From assembly GCA_937931765.1 (NCBI GenBank), contig CALHAO010000207.1, forward strand, positions 1 to 8,531: a stretch of 8,531 bases of DNA, read 5' to 3'. A program made the translations under genes and the position numbers. The notes below the pieces were generated by a model. It searched no databases and was not told where the DNA came from. It saw only the letters and a program-made list of their open reading frames with translations. This stretch comes from an uncultured Thiotrichaceae bacterium. GTDB taxonomy: Bacteria; Pseudomonadota; Gammaproteobacteria; Thiotrichales; Thiotrichaceae. Below, piece by piece: positions 1 to 6,985 of the stretch. How positions within the stretch are numbered: the first letter of the stretch is position 1; each line of letters opens with the position of its first letter.

Positions 1-1917
1 AGCTTGCCCGGTTTCAGCATTAAACAAACCATCCTCCTCGAAACGGGCATAGGCATCAGCAGACAATACTTCTGCCCATTTATAACTGTAATAGCCCGCC
101 GCATAACCACCCGCAAAGATATGTGAAAAGCTATTTACCATGCGGTTAAAAGAGGGCTGTTTGATTACCGCCACTTCATCACGAACGCTCTGTAAAATAC
201 TGTCCAGCTGACCTTCTTGTGACGCTGCAGGGGCAATATGTAACAGCATATCAAACAGGCTGAATTCTAATTGACGCACCATGCCCATCGCACCCTGGAA
301 ATGACGGGCCGCCAGCATCTTATCAAACAGTTCCTGTGGCAACGCTTCGCCTGTTTGCCAATGCCCGGCGATCATATCCAATACTTCACGCTCCCAACAC
401 CAGTTTTCCATAAACTGGCTCGGCAGCTCAACAGCATCCCATTCCACACCACTAATACCGGATACATCAGGATAATCCACCTGTGTCATCATATGATGCA
501 AGCCATGACCAAATTCATGGAATAAGGTGACCACTTCATCGTGTGTAAACAGAGCAGGCTGATCACCAATCGGTGGCGAACTATTGCAGGTCATAAAGGC
601 AACCGGCGTTTGCACTCCCTGCTCACGCTTAAAGCGACCACAGAAATCGCTCATCCAGGCACCACCGCGTTTATGCTGGCGGGCATACAAATCCAGATAG
701 AACTCAGCACATAACGCACCGGTCTGATCATGGATCTGATAAAACTGGACGTCGGCATGCCATAAATCTACTGGTTGCTCTGCTGGCGTAATTCGAATGC
801 TGTAGAGTTGTCCTACTAATTTGAATAAACCATCAATAACCCGGTCGACCGGAAAGTAAGGTTTCAGATCCTGCTCAGTAAACTGGAACTGCTGCTGCTT
901 CATTTTCTCACTGATATAACTAACATCCCAAACCTGAACTTCCTCTGTCATGCCCAGCTCATCTTTGGCAAACTGTACAATGTCAGCATACTCCTGCTCA
1001 GCAAACGGCTTACTTTTGGCAGCCAGATCCCGCAGAAACCCAATCACCTTATCAGTGCTATCGGCCATCTTAGAAGCCAGAGAAACTTCAGCATAATTGG
1101 CATAACCCAATAGCTCGGATGACTCTTGACGCAAGCGCATAATATCCCGTATCACCTGAGTGTTATCTTGCGCGGGATTCAGGCCCAACTCTGATGCGCG
1201 GGTGGTAAAGGCATGGAATACCTCGGCTCGTAGCTCTCTGCTATCTGCATATTGCATAACTGCAATGTAACTAGGAAAGTCGAGCGTAATCACCCAACCG
1301 GGTAAATCACGCTGCTCAGCACTTTGTGCCGCCATGTTCAATGCGGAATCAGAAAGACCAACTAGTTCTGTTACATTAGTAATGTGTTTATACCAAGCAT
1401 GAGTGGCATCAAGGACATTATCGGAAAAAGTTGCACTGAGCTGTGAAAGCTGTTTTTTAATCTCACCATAACGCTGCTGCTCTTTTTCAGCCAAAGCTAT
1501 ACCGCTAAGTTTGAATGACAACAATGCATCATCCAGTACTTTAATCTGAGCAGCATCAAGATCATCGGCATTGTTGTGCATGTGTTTGATGGCTTGATAC
1601 AGATCCTGATTTTGTCCGATCTCGGTGTGGTATTCACTCAACTTAGGCAAGCAACTATTGTATTCAACGCGTAATGTCTCGCTATTCATCACCGCATTAA
1701 GATGACTGACAGGCGACCACATGCGATCCAATCGGTTATCGTTTTCATTCAAAGGGTATAAGAGATTATCCCAGGTAGGCTCAATTTCTTGCTTCAATCG
1801 CTGTGATAACCACTGGCGGTTTTCATCAAGAATAGCTTCAACAGCAGGCGTGATGTGTTCTGGCCGGACCTGACTAAAAGCCGGTAAACCTTGTTCGGAG
1901 AGTAGTGGATTGGTCAT
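1..1917 (-). CDS. prlC: Oligopeptidase A (M3 family zinc metallopeptidase), 3' end cut by the window edge
   Basis: This is a cytoplasmic zinc endopeptidase of the thimet oligopeptidase (M3A) family, which in E. coli degrades short peptides, including cleaved signal peptides. The frame stays open from the ATG at 1917 to base 1, giving 639 codons with no stop. E. coli OpdA/PrlC is about 680 aa, so roughly 40 C-terminal residues lie outside the window. The N-terminus (MTNPLL...LPAFSQVRPEHITPAV) matches the family start. The zinc site HEFGH is at residues 467-471 (bases 505-519), with catalytic Glu468 and the third ligand Glu497 in the AVELPSQ motif. The substrate-binding loop FAGGYAAGYYSY is at 601-612. 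There is no clear Shine-Dalgarno sequence before the ATG. A parS palindrome ends 17 bases upstream. The gene lies 145 bases after gyrB in the same orientation and could be a separate transcription unit. Family assignment is very secure; truncation is due to the window, not to mutation. Confidence 0.96.
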   Translation of the reverse strand, partial: MTNPLLSEQGLPAFSQVRPEHITPAVEAILDENRQWLSQRLKQEIEPTWDNLLYPLNENDNRLDRMWSPVSHLNAVMNSETLRVEYNSCLPKLSEYHTEIGQNQDLYQAIKHMHNNADDLDAAQIKVLDDALLSFKLSGIALAEKEQQRYGEIKKQLSQLSATFSDNVLDATHAWYKHITNVTELVGLSDSALNMAAQSAEQRDLPGWVITLDFPSYIAVMQYADSRELRAEVFHAFTTRASELGLNPAQDNTQVIRDIMRLRQESSELLGYANYAEVSLASKMADSTDKVIGFLRDLAAKSKPFAEQEYADIVQFAKDELGMTEEVQVWDVSYISEKMKQQQFQFTEQDLKPYFPVDRVIDGLFKLVGQLYSIRITPAEQPVDLWHADVQFYQIHDQTGALCAEFYLDLYARQHKRGGAWMSDFCGRFKREQGVQTPVAFMTCNSSPPIGDQPALFTHDEVVTLFHEFGHGLHHMMTQVDYPDVSGISGVEWDAVELPSQFMENWCWEREVLDMIAGHWQTGEALPQELFDKMLAARHFQGAMGMVRQLEFSLFDMLLHIAPAASQEGQLDSILQSVRDEVAVIKQPSFNRMVNSFSHIFAGGYAAGYYSYKWAEVLSADAYARFEEDGLFNAETGQA

Positions 1918-1934
1918 GATTTCTATACTGATTG

Positions 1935-1964
1935 ACTGGAATGTTTCACGTGAAACATTCCAGT
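1935..1964. other. parS: parS partition site (perfect 16-mer) inside a 30-base perfect palindrome
   Basis: Bases 1942-1957 read TGTTTCACGTGAAACA, identical to the widely conserved chromosomal parS consensus bound by ParB (Spo0J). Perfect dyad symmetry extends seven more bases on each side, from 1935 to 1964, centred between 1949 and 1950. parS sites cluster near the origin, which fits the dnaA-gyrB neighbourhood. The site lies in the gap between gyrB and prlC, ending 17 bases before the prlC start codon. The extra symmetry could also form a hairpin in RNA from either strand. The parS call is seen directly in the sequence; ParB binding here is inferred from the consensus. Confidence 0.95.
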
Positions 1965-1965
1965 T

Positions 1966-1992
1966 ATAAATAAAATGCAGAGTCACACTGCA
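1966..1992 (-). terminator. Possible weak intrinsic terminator after gyrB
   Basis: Read on the minus strand downstream of gyrB, a hairpin TGCAG-(7-base loop)-CTGCA occupies 1992-1976 and is followed by TTTTATTTAT (1975-1966). The stem is only five pairs. Overlapping alternative pairings exist: GCAGAG/CTCTGC between 1977-1982 and 2009-2014, and CAGCAG/CTGCTG between 1991-1996 and 2011-2016. The layout is right for ending the dnaN-recF-gyrB transcript before prlC, but the stem is weak and read-through is plausible. Confidence 0.35.
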
Positions 1993-2062
1993 GCAGGTGC
2001 ATGAAGTTCTCTGCTGTTATTAAATAGCACGACTAATGTCATGCGTACATAGATTTACTAAT

Positions 2063-4477
2063 TTAAACGTCGAGGTTTTCAACCGAAAGAGCATTGCTTT
2101 CAATGAACTCACGGCGTGGTTCAACCTGGTCACCCATTAGCGTTGTGAAGATTTCATCAGCACCAACAGCATCTTCGATTTTAACCTGCATCAATCGGCG
2201 TGCTTCAGGGTCCATCGTTGTTTCCCATAACTGATCAGGATTCATTTCACCCAGACCTTTATAGCGACTGATCTGCAACCCCCGGTTTGCTTCTTTCATC
2301 AACCACTCGACCATTTCATCAAAGCGACTGACTTCCAGTTTACGCTCACCACGCTGGATATACGCACCTTCACTCAACAAGCCATCCAACTCCTGATTCA
2401 CCCTGACCAACAGCTGCATTTCAGGTGTTGTAAACAAGTCCTGATCTAAGGTAATAATATTATCCAAGCCATGCTGGCGGCGGTTAATCTCAACCTGCCA
2501 ACGCTTATTATCTGTCTTATCGAATGCAACACTATAACTACGCTCACCATTCATGCGCACATTCAGTTTGTCGACGACACCGGATACCCACTGAAAATAA
2601 CCTTCACCTGTGGTTTCACCGTTCTCTGTAGGAATCGGTTCAAACAGTAGTGACTCCATTACATCACGGTCGTAACGACGACCCAAGCGGCCAATAATTT
2701 GTTTAGCAGAGTTGTATTGTTTCAGCAGGGACTCTAAAGCAACACCACTGACTGATGGAGAAGTTGCATCAAGATGTAATTGTGAGCCATCTAACGCCAG
2801 TTGCGTCAAGTGAGCTTCCAGCGCAGGTTGATCTTTTACATACTGTTCCTGCTTACCACGCTTGACCTTAAACAGAGGTGGTTGAGCAATATAAATATGG
2901 CCACGTTCCACCAGTTCATGCATCTGGCGATAGAAGAAAGTCAGTAACAAAGTACGGATGTGAGAGCCATCAACATCAGCATCCGTCATAATAATGATGC
3001 GGTGGTAACGTAACTTATCTGGGTTGTAATCATCTCTGCCGATACCACAACCTAATGCTGTAATTAGCGTGCCGACTTCAGCTGATTGGAGCATCTTGTC
3101 AAAACGTGCTTTCTCAACATTCAGGATTTTACCCTTCAGCGGCAGAATAGCCTGTGTACGACGATCACGCCCCTGTTTCGCAGAACCACCGGCAGAGTCG
3201 CCCTCCACCAGGAATATTTCAGACAGTGCAGGATCTTTCTCCTGACAATCAGCCAGCTTGCCTGGCAGACCAGCAATATCCAACGCACCTTTACGCCGAG
3301 TCATCTCCCGTGCTTTACGCGCAGCTTCACGTGCTCTGGCAGCTTCAACCATTTTACCGGCAATAGCCTTGGCTTCCTGCGGGTTCTCCAACAGAAATTC
3401 ATTCAGGCTTTCTGACATGGCTGACTCAACTGCAGTCTTCACCTCTGATGAAACCAGCTTATCTTTAGTCTGAGATGAGAATTTTGGATCAGGTACCTTC
3501 ACGGATAAAACAGCGGTTAAGCCTTCACGTGAGTCATCACCAGTTGGTGAAACTTTTTCCTTTTTCGCCAGACCTTCGCGTTCGATGTATTGATTTAAGG
3601 TACGGGTCAGGGCAGAGCGGAAACCCGATAAATGAGCACCGCCATCCCGTTGTGGAATGTTGTTGGTGAAACAGAAAATATTTTCCTGATAGGAGTCATT
3701 CCATTGCAGGCTGACTTCAACACCAATGTCATCTTTCACACCAGAGAAATAAATAACGTTCGGGTGAATAGGTGTCTTTTTACGATTCAGATGTTGGACA
3801 AAAGCCGTAATACCACCTTCGTATTCAAAGGTATCTTCACGGCCTTCACCACGACGGTCAACCAAGCGTATACGTACACCCGAATTAAGGAATGACAATT
3901 CCCGCAAACGTTTGGCCAGAATATCGTAGTTAAATTCAGTGATGGCAAAAATTTCTTTGCTGGGCATGAAACGCACTGAAGTACCTGTGCCTTCAGTATC
4001 GTCAATGACTTCTAACGGTGTTATGGGATCACCTAGCTGATATAACTGGCGATGGACTTTTCCATGGCGGCGGATGGTTAACTCAAGATCTTCTGACAGG
4101 GCGTTTACAACAGAAACACCAACACCGTGTAAACCACCCGAAACTTTATAAGAATTATCATCGAACTTACCACCCGCGTGCAGAATAGTCATAATCACTT
4201 CAGCGGCAGGCTTGCCTTCTTCGGGGTGAATATCCACCGGAATACCACGTCCGTCATCGGTGACTCTGACAGCGCCGTCACTAAACAACTCAACTTTGAT
4301 TTCTTTACAGTGCCCGGCTAAGGCTTCATCGATGGAGTTATCAACGACCTCAAATACCATGTGGTGCAAGCCGGTGCCGTCATCAGTATCACCAATGTAC
4401 ATGCCGGGGCGTTTGCGTACTGCTTCCAGTCCTTTGAGGACTTTGATATTGGAGGAATCGTATTTTTGTTCAGTCAT
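2063..4477 (-). CDS. gyrB: DNA gyrase subunit B
   Basis: GyrB is the ATPase subunit of the A2B2 gyrase that introduces negative supercoils ahead of forks. Its 804 aa equal the E. coli length. The N-terminal GHKL ATPase domain shows KRPGMYIGD (about 22-30), the catalytic Glu and Mg-binding Asn of FEVVDNSIDEA (about 42-52), DDGRGIP and the GGLHGVGVSVVNAL ATP lid. The transducer domain includes FTNNIPQRDGG and DPKFSSQTKDKL. The TOPRIM domain has EGDSAGG (about 425) and TDADVDGSHIRTLLLTFFYR, and ends in QPPLFK. Residues of roughly 560-730 form the large insertion typical of gammaproteobacterial GyrB, followed by RYKGLGEMNPDQLWETTMDP. Positions matching E. coli Arg136 (aminocoumarins) and Asp426/Lys447 (quinolones) look wild type. 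The start is preceded by AGGA at 4484-4487 with six bases of spacing. It lies 40 bases after recF, so cotranscription is likely. Confidence 0.99.
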   Translation of the reverse strand: MTEQKYDSSNIKVLKGLEAVRKRPGMYIGDTDDGTGLHHMVFEVVDNSIDEALAGHCKEIKVELFSDGAVRVTDDGRGIPVDIHPEEGKPAAEVIMTILHAGGKFDDNSYKVSGGLHGVGVSVVNALSEDLELTIRRHGKVHRQLYQLGDPITPLEVIDDTEGTGTSVRFMPSKEIFAITEFNYDILAKRLRELSFLNSGVRIRLVDRRGEGREDTFEYEGGITAFVQHLNRKKTPIHPNVIYFSGVKDDIGVEVSLQWNDSYQENIFCFTNNIPQRDGGAHLSGFRSALTRTLNQYIEREGLAKKEKVSPTGDDSREGLTAVLSVKVPDPKFSSQTKDKLVSSEVKTAVESAMSESLNEFLLENPQEAKAIAGKMVEAARAREAARKAREMTRRKGALDIAGLPGKLADCQEKDPALSEIFLVEGDSAGGSAKQGRDRRTQAILPLKGKILNVEKARFDKMLQSAEVGTLITALGCGIGRDDYNPDKLRYHRIIIMTDADVDGSHIRTLLLTFFYRQMHELVERGHIYIAQPPLFKVKRGKQEQYVKDQPALEAHLTQLALDGSQLHLDATSPSVSGVALESLLKQYNSAKQIIGRLGRRYDRDVMESLLFEPIPTENGETTGEGYFQWVSGVVDKLNVRMNGERSYSVAFDKTDNKRWQVEINRRQHGLDNIITLDQDLFTTPEMQLLVRVNQELDGLLSEGAYIQRGERKLEVSRFDEMVEWLMKEANRGLQISRYKGLGEMNPDQLWETTMDPEARRLMQVKIEDAVGADEIFTTLMGDQVEPRREFIESNALSVENLDV

Positions 4478-4483
4478 AAATTT

Positions 4484-4487
4484 TCCT
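4484..4487 (-). promoter_or_regulatory. Ribosome binding site of gyrB
   Basis: AGGA on the minus strand ends six bases before the gyrB ATG at 4477. It is the clearest Shine-Dalgarno sequence in the window and supports this start, which also gives the family-typical N-terminus. Confidence 0.7.
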
Positions 4488-4517
4488 AAATCACTCGATC
4501 ACTGTTACCAAGTACCA

Positions 4518-5618
4518 TCACACTTTGATGGCATCAATCCGGCCATGTTCCACGTGAAACATCTTCCCATGCTTGGGTAAGAAACCACTGTCGGGAGGCC
4601 GCGTACCGGTAACAATCAGTTGTTGTCTGGTCTGCCTTAATACTTGATAAAGCAAATCCTGATTATCGCTGTCTAATTCAGAGGCCAGATCGTCTATTGC
4701 TATAATACCGCGTTTCGTATCTTTAGTGGTGATTGCCTCACTCTGCGCCAGCAACAAGGCAATACCGAACATTTTTAATTGTCCACGAGATGCAAACTGT
4801 GCCACCGGCAACCCGTCAAACAACACATTCAGGTCACCGCGATGACAACCGTATAAGGTCATTCCCTGATCAGTTTCTTGTTCTTGTTTGCTGGCATAGA
4901 ATGCCTTGAGTTGGCTTTCATCACTGACTTTTACTTGTGCAGGAAAACCGCTGTATAATTTTAATGTCAAAGAACCCTGCTGCTTAAATAAAAATTTAAG
5001 ACCATCCAAAGCTTCAATAATAGCCTGAAGGGCATCTTCACGAAAATGATGAATGCGAGGTTGCAATTTAACCAGCTGCTCAGTCCAGTATTGTAAAGCA
5101 TAACGCTGCTGAGTATCTCTCAAACAACTATTGCGTTGTTTAAGAACGCGTTGGTAATTCTTCCAATCCTGATGGAAATCTTTATTACGGTAAAATGCTA
5201 CCCAGTCCAACAAAGCTCGTCGTTGTCCGGGAGCACCAGTCAGCAGGGTAATGGTATCCGGATGAATAATAGTGAGTGGCAGATGGCTGCTTAGCTCAGC
5301 TTGTTGATTAATATCGGCATGGTTAATGCGGATACGTGTATTTTGTAGCGTTTTGCTAATGCCAATGGGGTATTCAGACTGCAGAGAATCATCATGAATC
5401 CGTCCGGTTACGGTCAGCTGTTCAGTACTGCTACGAATGACTTCACGTATGCGTGGCGTACGAAACGAACGACCACAGGCCAGAATAGACAAAGCTTCCA
5501 GCAAACTGGATTTACCGGCAGCATTGCCGCCAATCACCAGATTAACTGAATCAGACAATTCGATAGCCCATTTATCAATTAAACGGCAATTTTCAATACT
5601 AAGTTGTTTTAACCACAC
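4518..5618 (-). CDS. recF: DNA replication and repair protein RecF
   Basis: RecF is an SMC/ABC-type ATPase that with RecO and RecR helps load RecA at single-strand gaps and stalled forks. The protein is 366 aa, usual for the family. Visible motifs are Walker A GGNAAGKS at 30-37 with Lys36, the RecF signature LLTGAPGQRRALLD at 125-138, YGCHRGDL at 256-263, an ABC signature region ASRGQLK at 276-282, and Walker B with D-loop IIAIDDLASELD at 305-316. The start is GTG at 5618: an in-frame TAA lies at 5624-5622 and no in-frame ATG occurs near the N-terminus, so upstream extension is impossible. A weak GGA lies nine bases before it. Walker A is atypical, with Asn-Ala-Ala where most RecF proteins have Asn-Gly-x, and the ABC signature starts Ala-Ser rather than Leu-Ser. 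The C-terminal KMFHVEHGRI aligns with the conserved E. coli end, and its codons contain a parS site. It is 30 bases from dnaN and 40 from gyrB. Confidence 0.98.
   Translation of the reverse strand: MWLKQLSIENCRLIDKWAIELSDSVNLVIGGNAAGKSSLLEALSILACGRSFRTPRIREVIRSSTEQLTVTGRIHDDSLQSEYPIGISKTLQNTRIRINHADINQQAELSSHLPLTIIHPDTITLLTGAPGQRRALLDWVAFYRNKDFHQDWKNYQRVLKQRNSCLRDTQQRYALQYWTEQLVKLQPRIHHFREDALQAIIEALDGLKFLFKQQGSLTLKLYSGFPAQVKVSDESQLKAFYASKQEQETDQGMTLYGCHRGDLNVLFDGLPVAQFASRGQLKMFGIALLLAQSEAITTKDTKRGIIAIDDLASELDSDNQDLLYQVLRQTRQQLIVTGTRPPDSGFLPKHGKMFHVEHGRIDAIKV
4546..4561. other. parS: parS partition site embedded in the recF coding sequence
   Basis: The plus strand reads TGTTCCACGTGAAACA, one base different from the perfect palindromic parS (C for T at the fifth position) and within the commonly tolerated TGTTNCACGTGAAACA form. 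It falls in recF codons 353-358 (bases 4562-4545), encoding Met-Phe-His-Val-Glu-His in the conserved C-terminal motif. The sequence therefore serves protein and probable ParB-binding roles together. It is about 2.6 kb from the intergenic parS and about 2.3 kb from the candidate origin. Confidence 0.85.
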
Positions 5619-5648
5619 CCGTTATATTCCAATCGTTATCTGAAGTTT

Positions 5649-6767
5649 TCACAGGCGAATGGGCATAACCACATTACAAATAGTCTCATCTGCCGGATCA
5701 GTGATCAGTGCACTGCTTTCCGCAGAATTAAGTTGCAAAGTCATAGTGTCACTGCTGAGGTGAGCCACGGCATCCTGAACATAGTTAATATTAAAACCGA
5801 TATTAAAGTCCTCACCCTGATAACTGACATCCAGTTCATCACTGGCTGTTTCCTGCTCCGGATTATTTGACTGCACTCTCAACACATTTTCAGCAAGGCT
5901 CAAACGCACACCACGAAATTTTTCATTCGAAAGAATAGCGACACGTGAGAGCATGTTTTTGAAGTCTTTACGGTCAATATCAATCTGAATCTGACCCTGT
6001 GCCGGTACAGCAGCCTGGTAATCAGGGTAACGCCCGTCTACTAGTTTGGTGGTGAAGGTTAACTGGTCTATTTGTACACGCAAATGGTTCTGACTTAACT
6101 GTATCTGTACGGGTATTTGGCAGTCTGACCTGAGAAGCCGTGAAAGCTCCAACACGCCTTTCCTTGGGATAATGACTTGTACGGTATCCTCTAGGTCTTT
6201 AAGCCCTTCAGAATCGTTCTGGTGCGTGCACAATGACAATCGGTGACCATCTGTAGCGACTGTGCGGATATGCGTGTTGTTCAGCTCAAGTAACATACCG
6301 TTGAGGTAATATCGCACATCCTGATTAGCCATCGCGAAGGCGGTATTTTCAAGCAAGGCTTTAAATTGATTTTCTGGCAGTTCGAATGCGAAGGTTTCGC
6401 CGATATTATCGAGATCAGGAAACTCGGTAGCCGGTAACGTTGCTAATTCAAAACGACTACGACCACAACTAACGATTGCGCGATTGTTTCCGGGAATATC
6501 AATCGCTACCAGACTCTCAGCAGGCAGGGCTTTGCAGATATCGGCCAGCTTACGTGCAGGCAGGGTAACTTCACCATCAGTACAATCGATTAAAGGCGAA
6601 GAAGTGGCTATCTCTAACTCAAGGTCAGTACCTCGCCAGAATACCTGGCTGTTTTCGATTTTGACTAAGACATTTTCCAGTATTGGTGTGGTGTGTCTTT
6701 TTTCGATAGCTCCCAGTGTAGCATTGAGGGATTCCAGTAATGTTTCTCGTGTTTGTGTTAATTTCAT
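5649..6767 (-). CDS. dnaN: DNA polymerase III beta subunit (sliding clamp)
   Basis: The beta clamp is a homodimeric ring that tethers DNA polymerase III and serves as a docking platform for MutS, ligase, Hda and translesion polymerases. At 372 aa it is close to the E. coli 366 aa and holds the usual three similar domains (about 1-125, 126-253, 254-372). Recognisable stretches are MKLTQTRETLLESL at the start, the TPILENVLVKIE region, GTDLELEI, LPARKLADICKALP, FPDLDNIGE, VATDGHRLSL, IPRKGVLELSRLL, LVDGRYPDYQAAVP and the conserved C-terminal VVMPIRL that helps shape the partner-binding cleft. The ATG at 6767 matches the family N-terminus. No convincing Shine-Dalgarno sequence precedes it; the leader is almost all A and T. 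It begins the probable dnaN-recF-gyrB run and directly borders the candidate origin. Confidence 0.99.
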   Translation of the reverse strand: MKLTQTRETLLESLNATLGAIEKRHTTPILENVLVKIENSQVFWRGTDLELEIATSSPLIDCTDGEVTLPARKLADICKALPAESLVAIDIPGNNRAIVSCGRSRFELATLPATEFPDLDNIGETFAFELPENQFKALLENTAFAMANQDVRYYLNGMLLELNNTHIRTVATDGHRLSLCTHQNDSEGLKDLEDTVQVIIPRKGVLELSRLLRSDCQIPVQIQLSQNHLRVQIDQLTFTTKLVDGRYPDYQAAVPAQGQIQIDIDRKDFKNMLSRVAILSNEKFRGVRLSLAENVLRVQSNNPEQETASDELDVSYQGEDFNIGFNINYVQDAVAHLSSDTMTLQLNSAESSALITDPADETICNVVMPIRL

Positions 6768-6784
6768 TTATATATAGTCTTTTA

Positions 6785-6799
6785 TAATAACAATAATAA
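6785..6799. other. Candidate DnaA-trio unwinding element
   Basis: The plus strand reads TAATAACAATAATAA, five consecutive triplets TAA TAA CAA TAA TAA. Read 3'-5' these are AAT AAT AAC AAT AAT, four of the five fitting the 3'-(G/A)A(T/A)-5' pattern of DnaA-trios. On the minus strand the order is DnaA box TTATACACA (6822-6814), a 14-base spacer containing CCTGC, then the triplets, then an AT-rich stretch running to dnaN. This is the order described for the basal unwinding system of Bacillus subtilis. The assignment is by pattern only, and AT-rich DNA makes such triplets by chance fairly easily. Confidence 0.4.
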
Positions 6800-6813
6800 G
6801 CAAAGCAGGTTTT

Positions 6814-6822
6814 TGTGTATAA
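6814..6822 (-). promoter_or_regulatory. DnaA box (TTATACACA)
   Basis: The plus strand TGTGTATAA is the reverse complement of TTATACACA, a full match to TTATNCACA. It lies 14 bases from the triplet element at 6785-6799 and points toward it. Confidence 0.75.
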
Positions 6823-6865
6823 GTAAGTAAACTATTGTTTATATTACTTATATTTGGTTAATTCG

Positions 6866-6877
6866 GCTAGCACTAGC
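6866..6877. repeat. Short inverted repeat in the origin region
   Basis: GCTAG at 6866-6870 and CTAGC at 6873-6877 form perfect arms around a two-base centre. It lies between the AT-rich, trio-bearing half and the paired DnaA boxes. It could be a protein-binding dyad; I do not recognise a known factor site. The short centre makes a stable RNA hairpin unlikely. Confidence 0.4.
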
Positions 6878-6911
6878 TGTGTTCCTGCGACCTCAATTGT
6901 TGTTAATCATT

Positions 6912-6920
6912 TGTGGATAA
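6912..6920 (-). promoter_or_regulatory. DnaA box (TTATCCACA)
   Basis: The plus strand TGTGGATAA is the reverse complement of TTATCCACA, the high-affinity form found at R1/R4 of E. coli oriC. It is the left half of a convergent inverted pair with the box at 6936-6944. Confidence 0.85.
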
Positions 6921-6935
6921 CTTTTTATAACCAGC

Positions 6936-6944
6936 TTATCCACA
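6936..6944 (+). promoter_or_regulatory. DnaA box (TTATCCACA)
   Basis: This is a perfect high-affinity DnaA box on the plus strand, inverted relative to the identical box at 6912-6920 with 15 bases between them. The pair could nucleate DnaA binding at the origin and could also affect transcription entering dnaN. Confidence 0.85.
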
Positions 6945-6979
6945 GCTTTCTTTCAGTTTTACATTACGTTTATACCGGC

Positions 6980-6985
6980 ATTATA
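6980..6985 (-). promoter_or_regulatory. Possible -10 element of a dnaN promoter
   Basis: The minus strand carries a perfect TATAAT at 6985-6980, just after the dnaA stop, preceded by CCTG. No good -35 hexamer is visible 16-18 bases upstream. If used, the transcript would begin near 6973 and carry a leader of about 200 bases through the DnaA boxes before dnaN, allowing regulation by DnaA. Support is the -10 hexamer alone. Confidence 0.3.

Noticed and set aside
271..525. Plus-strand open frame of 84 codons
   Set aside because: It lies wholly inside prlC, antisense to the conserved catalytic region including HEFGH; it has no recognisable protein features.
1991..2016. CAGCAG/CTGCTG inverted repeat as a main gyrB terminator
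   Set aside because: The six-pair stem has a 14-base loop and no T-run follows it directly on the minus strand; the smaller hairpin at 1976-1992 is better placed.
3521..3536. CACGTG core at 3526-3531 as a third parS
   Set aside because: It has five mismatches to the 16-base consensus and lies in conserved GyrB codons. Other CACGTG cores at 3328-3333, 5942-5947 and 7594-7599 also fail outside the core.
3086..3895. Several plus-strand open frames opposite gyrB
   Set aside because: All are antisense to strongly conserved GyrB transducer and TOPRIM sequence; none resembles a known protein.
4260..4580. Plus-strand open frame of 106 codons spanning the gyrB-recF junction
   Set aside because: It is antisense to the GyrB N-terminus and the RecF C-terminus. 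Its MFHVKH near the end is just the parS sequence translated on the other strand.
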